Assembly (NCBI RefSeq): GCF_029911635.1
Contig: NZ_JARYTI010000033.1
Span: forward strand, 1-54,156
Source of the DNA: Sphingomonas sp. AR_OL41
Lineage (GTDB): Bacteria > Pseudomonadota > Alphaproteobacteria > Sphingomonadales > Sphingomonadaceae
DNA: 54,156 nucleotides
Direction of reading: 5' to 3'
The notes below the pieces were generated by a model. That model saw only the letters and a list, made by a program, of their open reading frames with translations. It was not told where the DNA came from and did not search any database. Shown here piece after piece: positions 43,124 to 50,741 of the stretch (the first letter of the stretch is position 1; each line of letters opens with the position of its first letter). A program made the translations under genes and the position numbers.

Positions 43124-44465
43124 TGTAACTGAGCCCCGCCACCATGGCGAGTCCGGCCACCGAGATTACGGTCTCGAGCATCGACCAGGTCCGGAACGTA
43201 TCGGGCGTGCTCGTACCGACATAGCCCTTGACGAGCCAGAAGCCGGGATCGTTGACATGGCTGAAAAAGACCGAGCCGGCACCGATCGCCAGCACCACCA
43301 ACTCGGGCGACGCGCCCGATGCCGCGACCACGCCGGGCATGATCCCGACCGCGGTAATCGTCGCGACCGTCGCGGATCCGGCGGCGAGCCGGATCGCCAC
43401 CGCGACGAGCCAGCCGAGCAGCAGCGGCGAAATGGCGTACATCATCACCACGCGCGCCAGCAGGTCGGACAGTCCCGCGCTGACCAACACCTGTTTGAGG
43501 GCGCCGCCCGCGCCGATCGCGAGCAGGATCGCCCCGGCCGCGCCCATCGTTTCGTGCCACACCGCGTCCTGGATCGTCGCCTCGCTCAGCCTGCGACCGA
43601 ACAACAGCGGCAAAGCGAGGAGGTTGGTAACGAGCAGCGCAAGGACCGGATTGGCGGCGGCGGCAAGCCACGTCGAATCCTTGAGCCCAGGCACCAGCTT
43701 GCCCATTTCGCCCGTCGCGATCAGCACGACCGGCAGGAGCACGATGAACAGCGACACCCTGCGCAGCGGCGGCGCCAGGTCGAGCACGGGATCATCGAGG
43801 ACCGGTTCGACCAGCGTGACGCCGCGGGTCGTGAAGCGCGCCAGCACCGGTCCGGCCAGGATCGCGATCGGGATCGCAATGATGATGCCGTACAGCATCG
43901 TCAGGCCGAGATTGGCGTGCAGCGCCTCGACCGCCAGCAGCGGCCCCGGATGGGGCGGGACGAGCGCATGGACCACGCCCAGGCCGGCGAGCGCCGGCAT
44001 GATCAGCCGGAGCTTGGCGCCGTCGCGGTCGCCATCATCGGGCAGTGCCTTTGCCGCCGCGACCACGATCGGCAACAGCAGCACCAGCCCGGTTTCGAAG
44101 AACAGCGGCAGGCCGATGATGATCGCGACCACCAGCGTCACCCATGGCGCAGCCTTGCGCCCGGTCAGCCGCAAGGCGCCGGTGGCGAGCGAGGCCGCCG
44201 CGCCCGACAGGTGCAGCATGGCGCCCAGCGACAGGCCCAGCGTGACGACAAGACCGGTGCCGCCGATAATGTCGCCGACACCCTTCTGCACTGCCTTGGC
44301 CGTATCGGCGAGTGGCAGACCGGCGAGCAGCCCCACCGCGAAGGCGCCGCACAACAGGCCGATAAAGGGGTGAAGGCGCCCCCGCACGATCATCAGGATC
44401 GCCAGCGCGATGCCGGCGACGGCGGCCATCACCAGGCGGAGATCGGCACCGTTCATCGACGCCAT
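43116..44465 (-). CDS. gntP: Gluconate:H+ symporter (GntP family)
   Basis: The 449-residue protein has about 12 membrane helices and GntP signatures: 'GFGS'-like region as 'GTGLVVTLGLSLGAMLHLSG', 'GLPLFFETGLVLLLPIVVAA', 'GLGVVHALVPPHPGPLLAVE', and C-terminal 'SGASPELVVLAIGAGSVFFS' and 'HVNDPGFWLVKGY'. It imports gluconate or related aldonates with protons. It is followed at once by the regulator gene with an 8-base overlap. A start at 44456 is also possible. Confidence 0.96.
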   Translation of the reverse strand: MASMNGADLRLVMAAVAGIALAILMIVRGRLHPFIGLLCGAFAVGLLAGLPLADTAKAVQKGVGDIIGGTGLVVTLGLSLGAMLHLSGAAASLATGALRLTGRKAAPWVTLVVAIIIGLPLFFETGLVLLLPIVVAAAKALPDDGDRDGAKLRLIMPALAGLGVVHALVPPHPGPLLAVEALHANLGLTMLYGIIIAIPIAILAGPVLARFTTRGVTLVEPVLDDPVLDLAPPLRRVSLFIVLLPVVLIATGEMGKLVPGLKDSTWLAAAANPVLALLVTNLLALPLLFGRRLSEATIQDAVWHETMGAAGAILLAIGAGGALKQVLVSAGLSDLLARVVMMYAISPLLLGWLVAVAIRLAAGSATVATITAVGIMPGVVAASGASPELVVLAIGAGSVFFSHVNDPGFWLVKGYVGTSTPDTFRTWSMLETVISVAGLAMVAGLSYIV

Positions 44466-44552
44466 CCAGGCTGCAGTGCACGACGTTCAAACGCTCCCGG
44501 CATCGCCGTCCTCCCCTGTTCCGGCGGTCGATTCACCTCCCGGTCCCGCGCA

Positions 44553-44567
44553 ACCTGTAGGACAGAT
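44553..44567. promoter_or_regulatory. GntR-type operator-like site 1
   Basis: ACCTGTAGGACAGAT contains the perfect palindrome CTGT-N3-ACAG, matching the tNGTNNNACNa pattern of FadR-subfamily operators. It is 88 bases upstream of the gntP start. Confidence 0.6.
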
Positions 44568-44625
44568 ATTTACGCCGCACTACAAAAAAGGCTTGATCCG
44601 GGGTATATTTCACGAACATACTGAA

Positions 44626-44640
44626 ACCTGTCCAACTGAT
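44626..44640. promoter_or_regulatory. GntR-type operator-like site 2
   Basis: ACCTGTCCAACTGAT agrees with site 1 at 11 of the 12 positions outside the 3-base centre and lies 87 bases before the LuxR-like start. Two near-copies in one control region support a real operator. Confidence 0.6.
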
Positions 44641-44726
44641 TCTGGAAAAACCGGAACGGGACCAGATCAGCTTAGGCGAGCGATCCGCGACACGACAGGC
44701 GGAAGAGCCAAGGGAGCGAGGATGAC

Positions 44727-45008
44727 ATGACGGCGAACGCCCAGAATTCTCATCGGGACATGACCGCGCCGGTCGCGCTGCCCTATGTCATGGCGGCGGC
44801 CGATGCGCCGGTGCGGCTGACGCCGACCCAGCTCAAGGTGATGCGCGGTGTCCGCTTGGGCCAGCTCAACAAGCAGATCGCGTTCGACCTCGGCATCGCC
44901 GAGGCGACGGTCAAGGCGCATATGACGGCGCTGATGCGCAAGCTCAACGTGCGCAATCGCACGCAGGTCGCGATCGCGGCTCAGTCGCTCACGCTGCTCG
45001 CATCCTGA
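44727..45008 (+). CDS. Single-domain LuxR-type (GerE) HTH regulator
   Basis: The 93-residue protein has little beyond a LuxR-type HTH (about residues 30-90): 'RLTPTQLKVMRGVRLGQLNK', 'QIAFDLGIAEATVKAHMTAL', 'MRKLNVRNRTQVAIAAQ'. No receiver or autoinducer-binding domain is present. It is divergent from gntP and upstream, in the same direction, of the second beta-helix gene, 78 bases away, which it may control. The ribosome site is GGAGCGAGG upstream of the ATG at 44727. Confidence 0.88.
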   Translation: MTANAQNSHRDMTAPVALPYVMAAADAPVRLTPTQLKVMRGVRLGQLNKQIAFDLGIAEATVKAHMTALMRKLNVRNRTQVAIAAQSLTLLAS

Positions 45009-45086
45009 TCACGATCCGGCGCGCGGTGCTCAGTGCGTGAAGGACGCAAGGCGACCTTTTCGCATGGTTGCATCGGGAGAATGAAG

Positions 45087-48000
45087 ATGAAGGCGTTTCG
45101 CCTCTCATGCGCGGCATTGCTGCTTGCGCCCGTCCCGGCGCTCGCCGGATCGACCTCGGTCTATCGCAGCCTGCCCAACGACCCGAAAGCGGTCATCGTC
45201 AAGGGCGTCGGCGACGGGCGCGCCGACGACAGCGTCGCGCTGCAACGCGCGATCGACTTGGCGGCAGCGGGCGGGAACGGCGGCGTGGTCTTCCTGCCAT
45301 CGGGTCGCTACCGGATCAGCCGGACGATCTTCGTGCGAGCGGCTGTGCGCGTGTTCGGCGTCGGTGCGACGCGGCCCGTCATCATTCTCGGCGACAACGC
45401 GACGGGCTTCGCCACGGGCGTTGCGGCGATGGTCAGCTTCACCGGCGAGGACCAGTACCGCGTCGGTACGGTGCCCGTGCCACCGCCGACCAGCGTGCCG
45501 TTCGACAAGGGGATCGCCGACGCCAATTCCGGCACCTTCTACTCGGCGCTGTCGAATGTCGATTTCGAGATCGGCGCGGGCAATACCGGCGCGGTCGCGG
45601 TGCGCTTTCGCGTCGCGCAACATGGCTTCCTGCGCCACATCGATTTCCGCCTCGGTTCGGGATTGGCCGGGATCTATCAGGCCGGCAACGAAGCCGAGGA
45701 TCTGCACTTCCATGGCGGCCGCTATGGAATTCTCACCGAGAAGACCTCGCCCGCATGGCAGTTCACGCTGCTCGATTCCGATTTCGAGGGGCAGCGCGAC
45801 GCCGCGATCCGCGAGCATGAGGTCGATTTAACGCTGGTCAACGTGGCGATCCGCGACGTGCCGATCGGGGTCGAGATCGATCGCGGCTATTCGGACTCGC
45901 TGTGGGGCAAGGATGTCCGGTTCGAGAATGTATCGCGCGCGGGCGTACTGATCTCCGAGGAGAACAGTGTCTTCACCCAGATCGGCTTCGAGAACGCGCT
46001 CGCGCTGAACACGCCGGTCTTCGCGCGCTTTCGCGACAGCGGCAAAACGGTGGCGAGCGATGGCCAGCAATATCGCGTTAGCGACTTCTCCCATGGCCTG
46101 AAACTGCCCGGGCTGGGCACGATCGGTGCGTTCGCCACCGACGTGACGATGGTGCCGCTCGCGCGCATGCCGGCACGGCGCCGACCGGCGATCGCCGCGC
46201 TGCCGCCGGTCAGCGACTGGATCAACGTCCACGATCTCGGCGTGGCGGGCGACGACGCGACCGACGACACCGCGGCACTCCAGCGCGCGGTCGACACGCA
46301 CCGCGTGCTTTATTTACCGATCGGGCGCTACCGCGTGACCGACACGATAAGATTGCGCCCCGACAGCGTCCTCATCGCGCTGCATCCGAGCCTCACGCAC
46401 TTGTACCTGCCCGACGAGACGCCCGCCTATATGGGCGTCGGCGGCGCCAGGGCGCTGCTCGAAAGCGCGCGCGGCGGCGACGCGATCGTCTCGGGGCTCG
46501 GCCTGTGGACCGGCGGCGTCAATCCGCGCGCCACCGCCTTGCTGTGGAAGGCCGGCGCGGCGTCGATGGTCAACGACGTCAAGATCCAGGGCCGCGGCGG
46601 CACCCTGCTGACCAAGGGCAGCCCGATCGGCTTCGGCGACGCGCGCGCGCGCTTCGACGGCCAGCATGCCAGCATCTGGGTCACCGATGGCGGCGGCGGC
46701 ACCTTCGCAGCGATCTGGTCGCCCAACACCTTGGCCCAGGCAGGCTTCTACGTCTCGGACACCAAGACACCGGGGCATGTCTACGAACTATCCGCCGAGC
46801 ATCACTACCGCTCCGAGATCGTGCTCGACCATGTCGAGAATTGGGAGTTTCTCGCGCCACAAACCGAGCAGGAAGTCGTCGATGGCGTCGATGCGACCTC
46901 GACCGAGTTCCGCAACTCGCGCAACATCCTGTTCGCCAACTACCACGGCTACCGCGTCACCCGCTCGATCAAGCCGATGGATGCCGCGGTAAGGCTGACC
47001 AATTCCGCCGACATCCGTTTCCGCAACGTGCATGTGAACGGTGAGAGCGGCTTTGCGAGCTGCGACGACAAGGGGTGCGGCACCTATCTGCGTGCGGGAA
47101 AATTTCCGTTCGAAAACGCCATCAAGGACATGACCAGCGGTCTGGAGGTGCGCGAGCGCGAGTTCGCGCGGCTTGACTTACCGTCTGCCCCCGTTGCAGC
47201 AATGCCGGGCGTGCCTGGTTCGCCCGGCGTCGAGAAACTCGCCGACGGCTTCTATTCGATCGCGGGCGGCGCGGTCGATGCCAATGGCAAACTCTATTTC
47301 ATCGACCGACACTTTCAACGCATCCATGGCTGGTCGCGGCGCGAAGGGCTGTCGATCGTCGCCGATGCGCCGCTCGATCCGGTCAGCCTGGCGGTGGATC
47401 GCTCCGGTCACCTGCTCGTGCTGTCCTCGGCGGGCCATGAAGCCACCGTCTACAGCCTCGATCCGGCCAAGCCCGCCGACGTGAAGCTGATCGCCCCCAC
47501 CCCGGCCGTGCCGCACGACGCATCAGCGACACTGCTGCCCGGCAATGTCTGGGCCAATGGCGAGTTCGCCGACCGCATCGATCCCGCAACCTACCAATTC
47601 CCGTCGCTGGCGGATTTCTTCGTGCAAAAGATGACCGCCCCGAAGGCGCGGGAATATGTGTCGCCCGACGGATCGCTCATACTTCCCGCCTTCCGCGTGT
47701 GGAATCAGGGGCCCGACGATTATCGCAACTGGCGCTGGTCGGATTCGCTCGATGCCTATGGGCTCGTGGCCGCCCGTCCCGGCGAGCGCGTATTCCTGAC
47801 CAACGGTTCGGAGAACCGCACCTATAGTGGCCTGGTCGGTCCGGGCGGCAGCGTTACGGCACTGCGCATCGCCGCCGATCGCGGCGGGGAAAGCGTCGCG
47901 CGCGACGCAGCCGGCAACCTCTATGTCGCAAACGGGCAGGTGTTCGTCTACGCCGCCGACGGCAAGTTGGTGCGTCGCATCGACGTGCCGGCGCGGCCGT

Positions 48001-48092
48001 TGCAATTGCTCATCGGAGGCGAGAAGGGCCGCACGCTCTTCATCCTTACGCACCATGCCCTGTATGGCGTCGAGCTCTCGCCAGCAGATTGA
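45087..48092 (+). CDS. Secreted GH55/pectate-lyase-3-like beta-helix protein with SMP-30-like C-terminus (copy 2)
   Basis: The 1001-residue protein has a signal peptide ('MKAFRLSCAALLLAPVPALA'), tandem beta-helix motifs 'VKGVGDGRADDSVALQRAID' and 'DLGVAGDDATDDTAALQRAV', and a C-terminal 'GGAVDANGKLYFIDRHFQRI', 'AVDRSGHLLVLSSAGHEA' propeller-like part. Long blocks match copy 1 almost exactly, e.g. 'EIDRGYSDSLWGKDVRFENV'. The ATG at 45087 with GGAGA 6 bases upstream was preferred over 45081. Cleavage of a glucan or similar polymer is inferred from the family and the adjacent gluconate genes. Confidence 0.85.
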   Translation: MKAFRLSCAALLLAPVPALAGSTSVYRSLPNDPKAVIVKGVGDGRADDSVALQRAIDLAAAGGNGGVVFLPSGRYRISRTIFVRAAVRVFGVGATRPVIILGDNATGFATGVAAMVSFTGEDQYRVGTVPVPPPTSVPFDKGIADANSGTFYSALSNVDFEIGAGNTGAVAVRFRVAQHGFLRHIDFRLGSGLAGIYQAGNEAEDLHFHGGRYGILTEKTSPAWQFTLLDSDFEGQRDAAIREHEVDLTLVNVAIRDVPIGVEIDRGYSDSLWGKDVRFENVSRAGVLISEENSVFTQIGFENALALNTPVFARFRDSGKTVASDGQQYRVSDFSHGLKLPGLGTIGAFATDVTMVPLARMPARRRPAIAALPPVSDWINVHDLGVAGDDATDDTAALQRAVDTHRVLYLPIGRYRVTDTIRLRPDSVLIALHPSLTHLYLPDETPAYMGVGGARALLESARGGDAIVSGLGLWTGGVNPRATALLWKAGAASMVNDVKIQGRGGTLLTKGSPIGFGDARARFDGQHASIWVTDGGGGTFAAIWSPNTLAQAGFYVSDTKTPGHVYELSAEHHYRSEIVLDHVENWEFLAPQTEQEVVDGVDATSTEFRNSRNILFANYHGYRVTRSIKPMDAAVRLTNSADIRFRNVHVNGESGFASCDDKGCGTYLRAGKFPFENAIKDMTSGLEVREREFARLDLPSAPVAAMPGVPGSPGVEKLADGFYSIAGGAVDANGKLYFIDRHFQRIHGWSRREGLSIVADAPLDPVSLAVDRSGHLLVLSSAGHEATVYSLDPAKPADVKLIAPTPAVPHDASATLLPGNVWANGEFADRIDPATYQFPSLADFFVQKMTAPKAREYVSPDGSLILPAFRVWNQGPDDYRNWRWSDSLDAYGLVAARPGERVFLTNGSENRTYSGLVGPGGSVTALRIAADRGGESVARDAAGNLYVANGQVFVYAADGKLVRRIDVPARPLQLLIGGEKGRTLFILTHHALYGVELSPAD

Positions 48093-48208
48093 TGGCAACA
48101 TTCGGTGCCCGCGCCGCAACAGTTCCCGCCGGGTTTCCACGACATGGGATTTCGCAGCGATTCCACGCACAGCTAAAACCGAAAAACCAGTAATTTCAGT
48201 GGTTTCGC

Positions 48209-48282
48209 TGGAGCGGGTGAGGGGAATCGAACCCCCGTCGTAAGCTTGGGAAGCTTCTGCTCTACCATTGAGCTACACCCGC
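48209..48282 (-). tRNA. tRNA-Gly (anticodon CCC)
   Basis: Reading the minus strand from 48282: acceptor GCGGGTG, D-arm GCTC-AATGGTA-GAGC, anticodon loop TTCCCAA (anticodon CCC) on the GAAGC/GCTTA stem, T-arm with TTCGATT, acceptor CACCCGC, discriminator T and encoded CCA. Length is 74 with CCA. Only the first pair of the anticodon stem (G-A) is non-canonical. Confidence 0.95.
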
Positions 48283-48343
48283 GCGCAGCGCCGCAAATCC
48301 TAGCTCTGCCGGCACTTGTCAAGCGCGCGGCACCGGTATCGTG

Positions 48344-49111
48344 TCAGATCCCGTCGATCGTCACCGCCCTGCCCTGCGCCTCGAGCTGCGCGGCGAGATC
48401 GGCAATCGTCACGTCGACCATCGCGGCATCGGGGCTGCGGACGACGAAATTCGCGCCGACGCGGCCCTCGCGGAAGAACGGGTAGCTGCCGATCTGCACG
48501 CCCTCATGCGCCTTTTCGACCGCACCGAGCAGTTCGGCGACCTCGCTTTCGGCAACCCAGCAACCGAGCGTGCGACTTATCACCGGGCGCCCCCCTTCAA
48601 GCGTGCCGGTCAGCGCGTCGAGCATGCCGGCGGTGATGTACGGCACGCCGGCCATGATGAAGATGTTGCCGATGCGGATGCCCGGCGCGCCCGACTGACG
48701 ATTCTCGATCAGATCGGCGCCCTCGGGCACGCGCGCCATGCGCTTGCGTGCCTCGTTGAGGCCGCCGCGCTCCTCATAATATTTCTCCAGCACCGCCAGC
48801 GCCCGGGGGTGGTACACCACCGGCACGCGCAGCGCGTCGGCGATCGCATCGACGGTGATGTCGTCATGCGTCGGGCCGATGCCGCCGGTGGTGAATAGAT
48901 AATCGTAGCGCGTGCGCAACGCATCGACCGCCTCGACGATTGCCCCCGTGACGTCGGGCACGATCCGCACCTCGGCAAGGCGGATGCCCTGGACGTTGAG
49001 CCACGCCGCAATCTGCGCGACATTCTTGTCCTGGGTGCGGCCCGACAGGATCTCGTCGCCGATCACCGCGAGGCCGGCGGTCCAGATGCGTTCATTGGCT
49101 GTGGCGGTCAT
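48344..49111 (-). CDS. CinA-like molybdopterin-binding domain protein
   Basis: The 255-residue protein (start 'MTATANERIWTAGLAVIGDE') has the MoaB/Mog-type fold: 'VIGDEILSGRTQDKNVAQIA', 'YDYLFTTGGIGPTHDDITVD' and 'IFIMAGVPYITAGMLDALTG'. It corresponds to the N-terminal (COG1058) part of CinA without the C-terminal NMN deamidase domain. The role is probably nucleotide repair or is unknown. A GTG/ATG slightly upstream (49123) is an alternative. It is divergent from map by 47 bases. Confidence 0.9.
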   Translation of the reverse strand: MTATANERIWTAGLAVIGDEILSGRTQDKNVAQIAAWLNVQGIRLAEVRIVPDVTGAIVEAVDALRTRYDYLFTTGGIGPTHDDITVDAIADALRVPVVYHPRALAVLEKYYEERGGLNEARKRMARVPEGADLIENRQSGAPGIRIGNIFIMAGVPYITAGMLDALTGTLEGGRPVISRTLGCWVAESEVAELLGAVEKAHEGVQIGSYPFFREGRVGANFVVRSPDAAMVDVTIADLAAQLEAQGRAVTIDGI

Positions 49112-49158
49112 GCACGCCGCCATAGCGAAAGCCGCGCCAAGCCGCTATATGCGCGACG

Positions 49159-49986
49159 ATGACCGATTATGTGACCGTAACCGCCGACGCGCCGCTGGGC
49201 CGGACCGGCGCGATCAAGCTCCATGGCCGCGACGCGTTCGATGGCATGCACAAGGCCGGCCGCCTCGCCGCCGAGACACTCGACATGATCACCCCGCACA
49301 TGGTGCCGGGCGTGACGACGGGCGAGATCGACGACATGGTGCGGCGCTTCATCCTCGCCGGCGGCGGCGTGCCCGCGACGGTCGGCTATCGCGGCTATAC
49401 CCATAGCTGCTGCATCTCGATCAACCATGTCGTGTGCCACGGTATCCCGGGCGACAAGGCGCTCAAATCGGGCGACATCGTCAATGTCGACGTGACGCCG
49501 ATCGTCGATGGCTGGCACGGCGACACCAGCCGGATGTACCTGATCGGCGACGTGCCGCTCAAGGCGCGCAAGCTTGTCGACATCACCTATGACTGCCTGA
49601 TGCTCGGCATCGAGATGGCGAGACCTGGCAACCATCTCGGCGATGTGGGGCATGCGATCCAGCAGCTTGCCGAAAAGCATCGCTACGGCGTGGTGCGCGA
49701 TTTCTGCGGGCACGGCGTCGGCCGGCTGTTCCACGACGCGCCCGAGGTGGTGCATATCGGTCGCCCCGGCACCGGCCCCGAACTCCGGCCGGGCATGATC
49801 TTCACGATCGAGCCGATGATCAATATCGGCCGTCCCGACGTCAAGCTGCTCGACGATGGCTGGACGGCAGTGACGCGCGACCGCTCGCTGTCGGCGCAGT
49901 TCGAACATTCGATCGGCATCACCGAGGATGGCTGCGAGATCTTCACCGCCAGCCCCAAGGGTCTCGACCGGCCGCCCTACGCCTGA
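49159..49986 (+). CDS. map: Methionine aminopeptidase, type I
   Basis: The 275-residue protein has the dimetal ligands of type I MetAP: Asp in 'VNVDVTPIVDGWHGDTSRMY' (two Asp), His in 'DFCGHGVGRLFHDAPEVVH', Glu in 'IFTIEPMINIG' and Glu in 'SAQFEHSIGI'. 'GYRGYTHSCCISINHVVCHG' is the substrate-side signature. It removes initiator Met in the cytosol. It begins with 'MTDYVTVTADAPLGRTGAIK'. It is essential in most bacteria. Confidence 0.98.
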   Translation: MTDYVTVTADAPLGRTGAIKLHGRDAFDGMHKAGRLAAETLDMITPHMVPGVTTGEIDDMVRRFILAGGGVPATVGYRGYTHSCCISINHVVCHGIPGDKALKSGDIVNVDVTPIVDGWHGDTSRMYLIGDVPLKARKLVDITYDCLMLGIEMARPGNHLGDVGHAIQQLAEKHRYGVVRDFCGHGVGRLFHDAPEVVHIGRPGTGPELRPGMIFTIEPMINIGRPDVKLLDDGWTAVTRDRSLSAQFEHSIGITEDGCEIFTASPKGLDRPPYA

Positions 49987-50741
49987 GACGCGAGATTGGC
50001 GGACAAGTGAACCGCAAGTAAAGCGGCGGGCGGCGGTCAAGTATAAGGGCCATTTTGCGAGGATACGGGGGTCCGGTTTCGGGGGCGGCTCGTTGCCGCG
50101 TGTCCGGCTATACGCCAAGACATGGGGGGCAAGTCCAACGCCGCACCGCGCCGCCTGTTCGGTGGCGCCGGCACGGCCTTGGTGCGGATGGATTGGCGTT
50201 CCATTGCACCCATTATGCGAATAGCCTCGCGCTATATTGTCGTTCATCTTCATTCTCTGCCGGGCGCTGCGCCGCGAATCCAACGTCAGCGGCTGTGCGT
50301 TGCCGATGTCGTACCCGACCATGCACGCTGGTTGCCGACGGGTGAATCACGGCGTTGATCACCCATCAGCGACGCGACGGGGCGTTTCCGGCTGAGCTTC
50401 GTCGTCGTCGCGGCATTCGTCGGTCGGGACGGAAGAAGACGGAAAAAGAATGGTTCACGCGAAGGCGCGGAGGCGCGAAGATGTCTCGCCTGCGGCTCCG
50501 GTAAGCGTCAGCAATATCCTGTCGATTACGGTAGCGCGCGCGTTCGACGCGCGGCGCAGAACCTTCGCGCCTTCGCGCCTTCGCGTGAAAATCACTTCTC
50601 CTTCGTGACGCTGGTCGGCGCCCCGGATCTGCGTACGCGACATCTCCGGGCTAACGCTGCACGGCGTGATTCAACTGTGGATTGCAGTGCCTAGTCCCTT
50701 GTTCGCCCGCAGCTTGCGCGGGTGAGCAAGTGGAGTGGACG
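49987..50741. other. Long intergenic region before the lysozyme-type protein
   Basis: No convincing gene was found. Short open frames here are low-complexity and lack ribosome sites. The one clear structure is a 27-base inverted repeat at 50454-50480 and 50563-50589. The region separates core genes on the left from accessory DNA on the right. Confidence 0.6.
50454..50589. repeat. 27-base inverted repeat with 82-base centre
   Basis: Left arm 50454-50480 starts TTCACGCGAAGGCGCG and ends GGCGCGAAG; right arm 50563-50589 is its reverse complement with one mismatch. The GCGAAGGCGC-type sequence is recognisable as a dispersed intergenic repeat in many GC-rich proteobacteria. The pair could form a large hairpin in RNA or mark a small non-autonomous element. 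Confidence 0.75.

Larger units (their letters stand above)
44466..44726. promoter_or_regulatory. Divergent control region of gntP-gntR and the LuxR-like gene
   Basis: No gene is seen here. The region is less GC-rich than its surroundings and carries two near-identical 15-base sites, described separately, at 44553-44567 and 44626-44640. They start 73 bases apart and could serve promoters in both directions. Confidence 0.5.
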
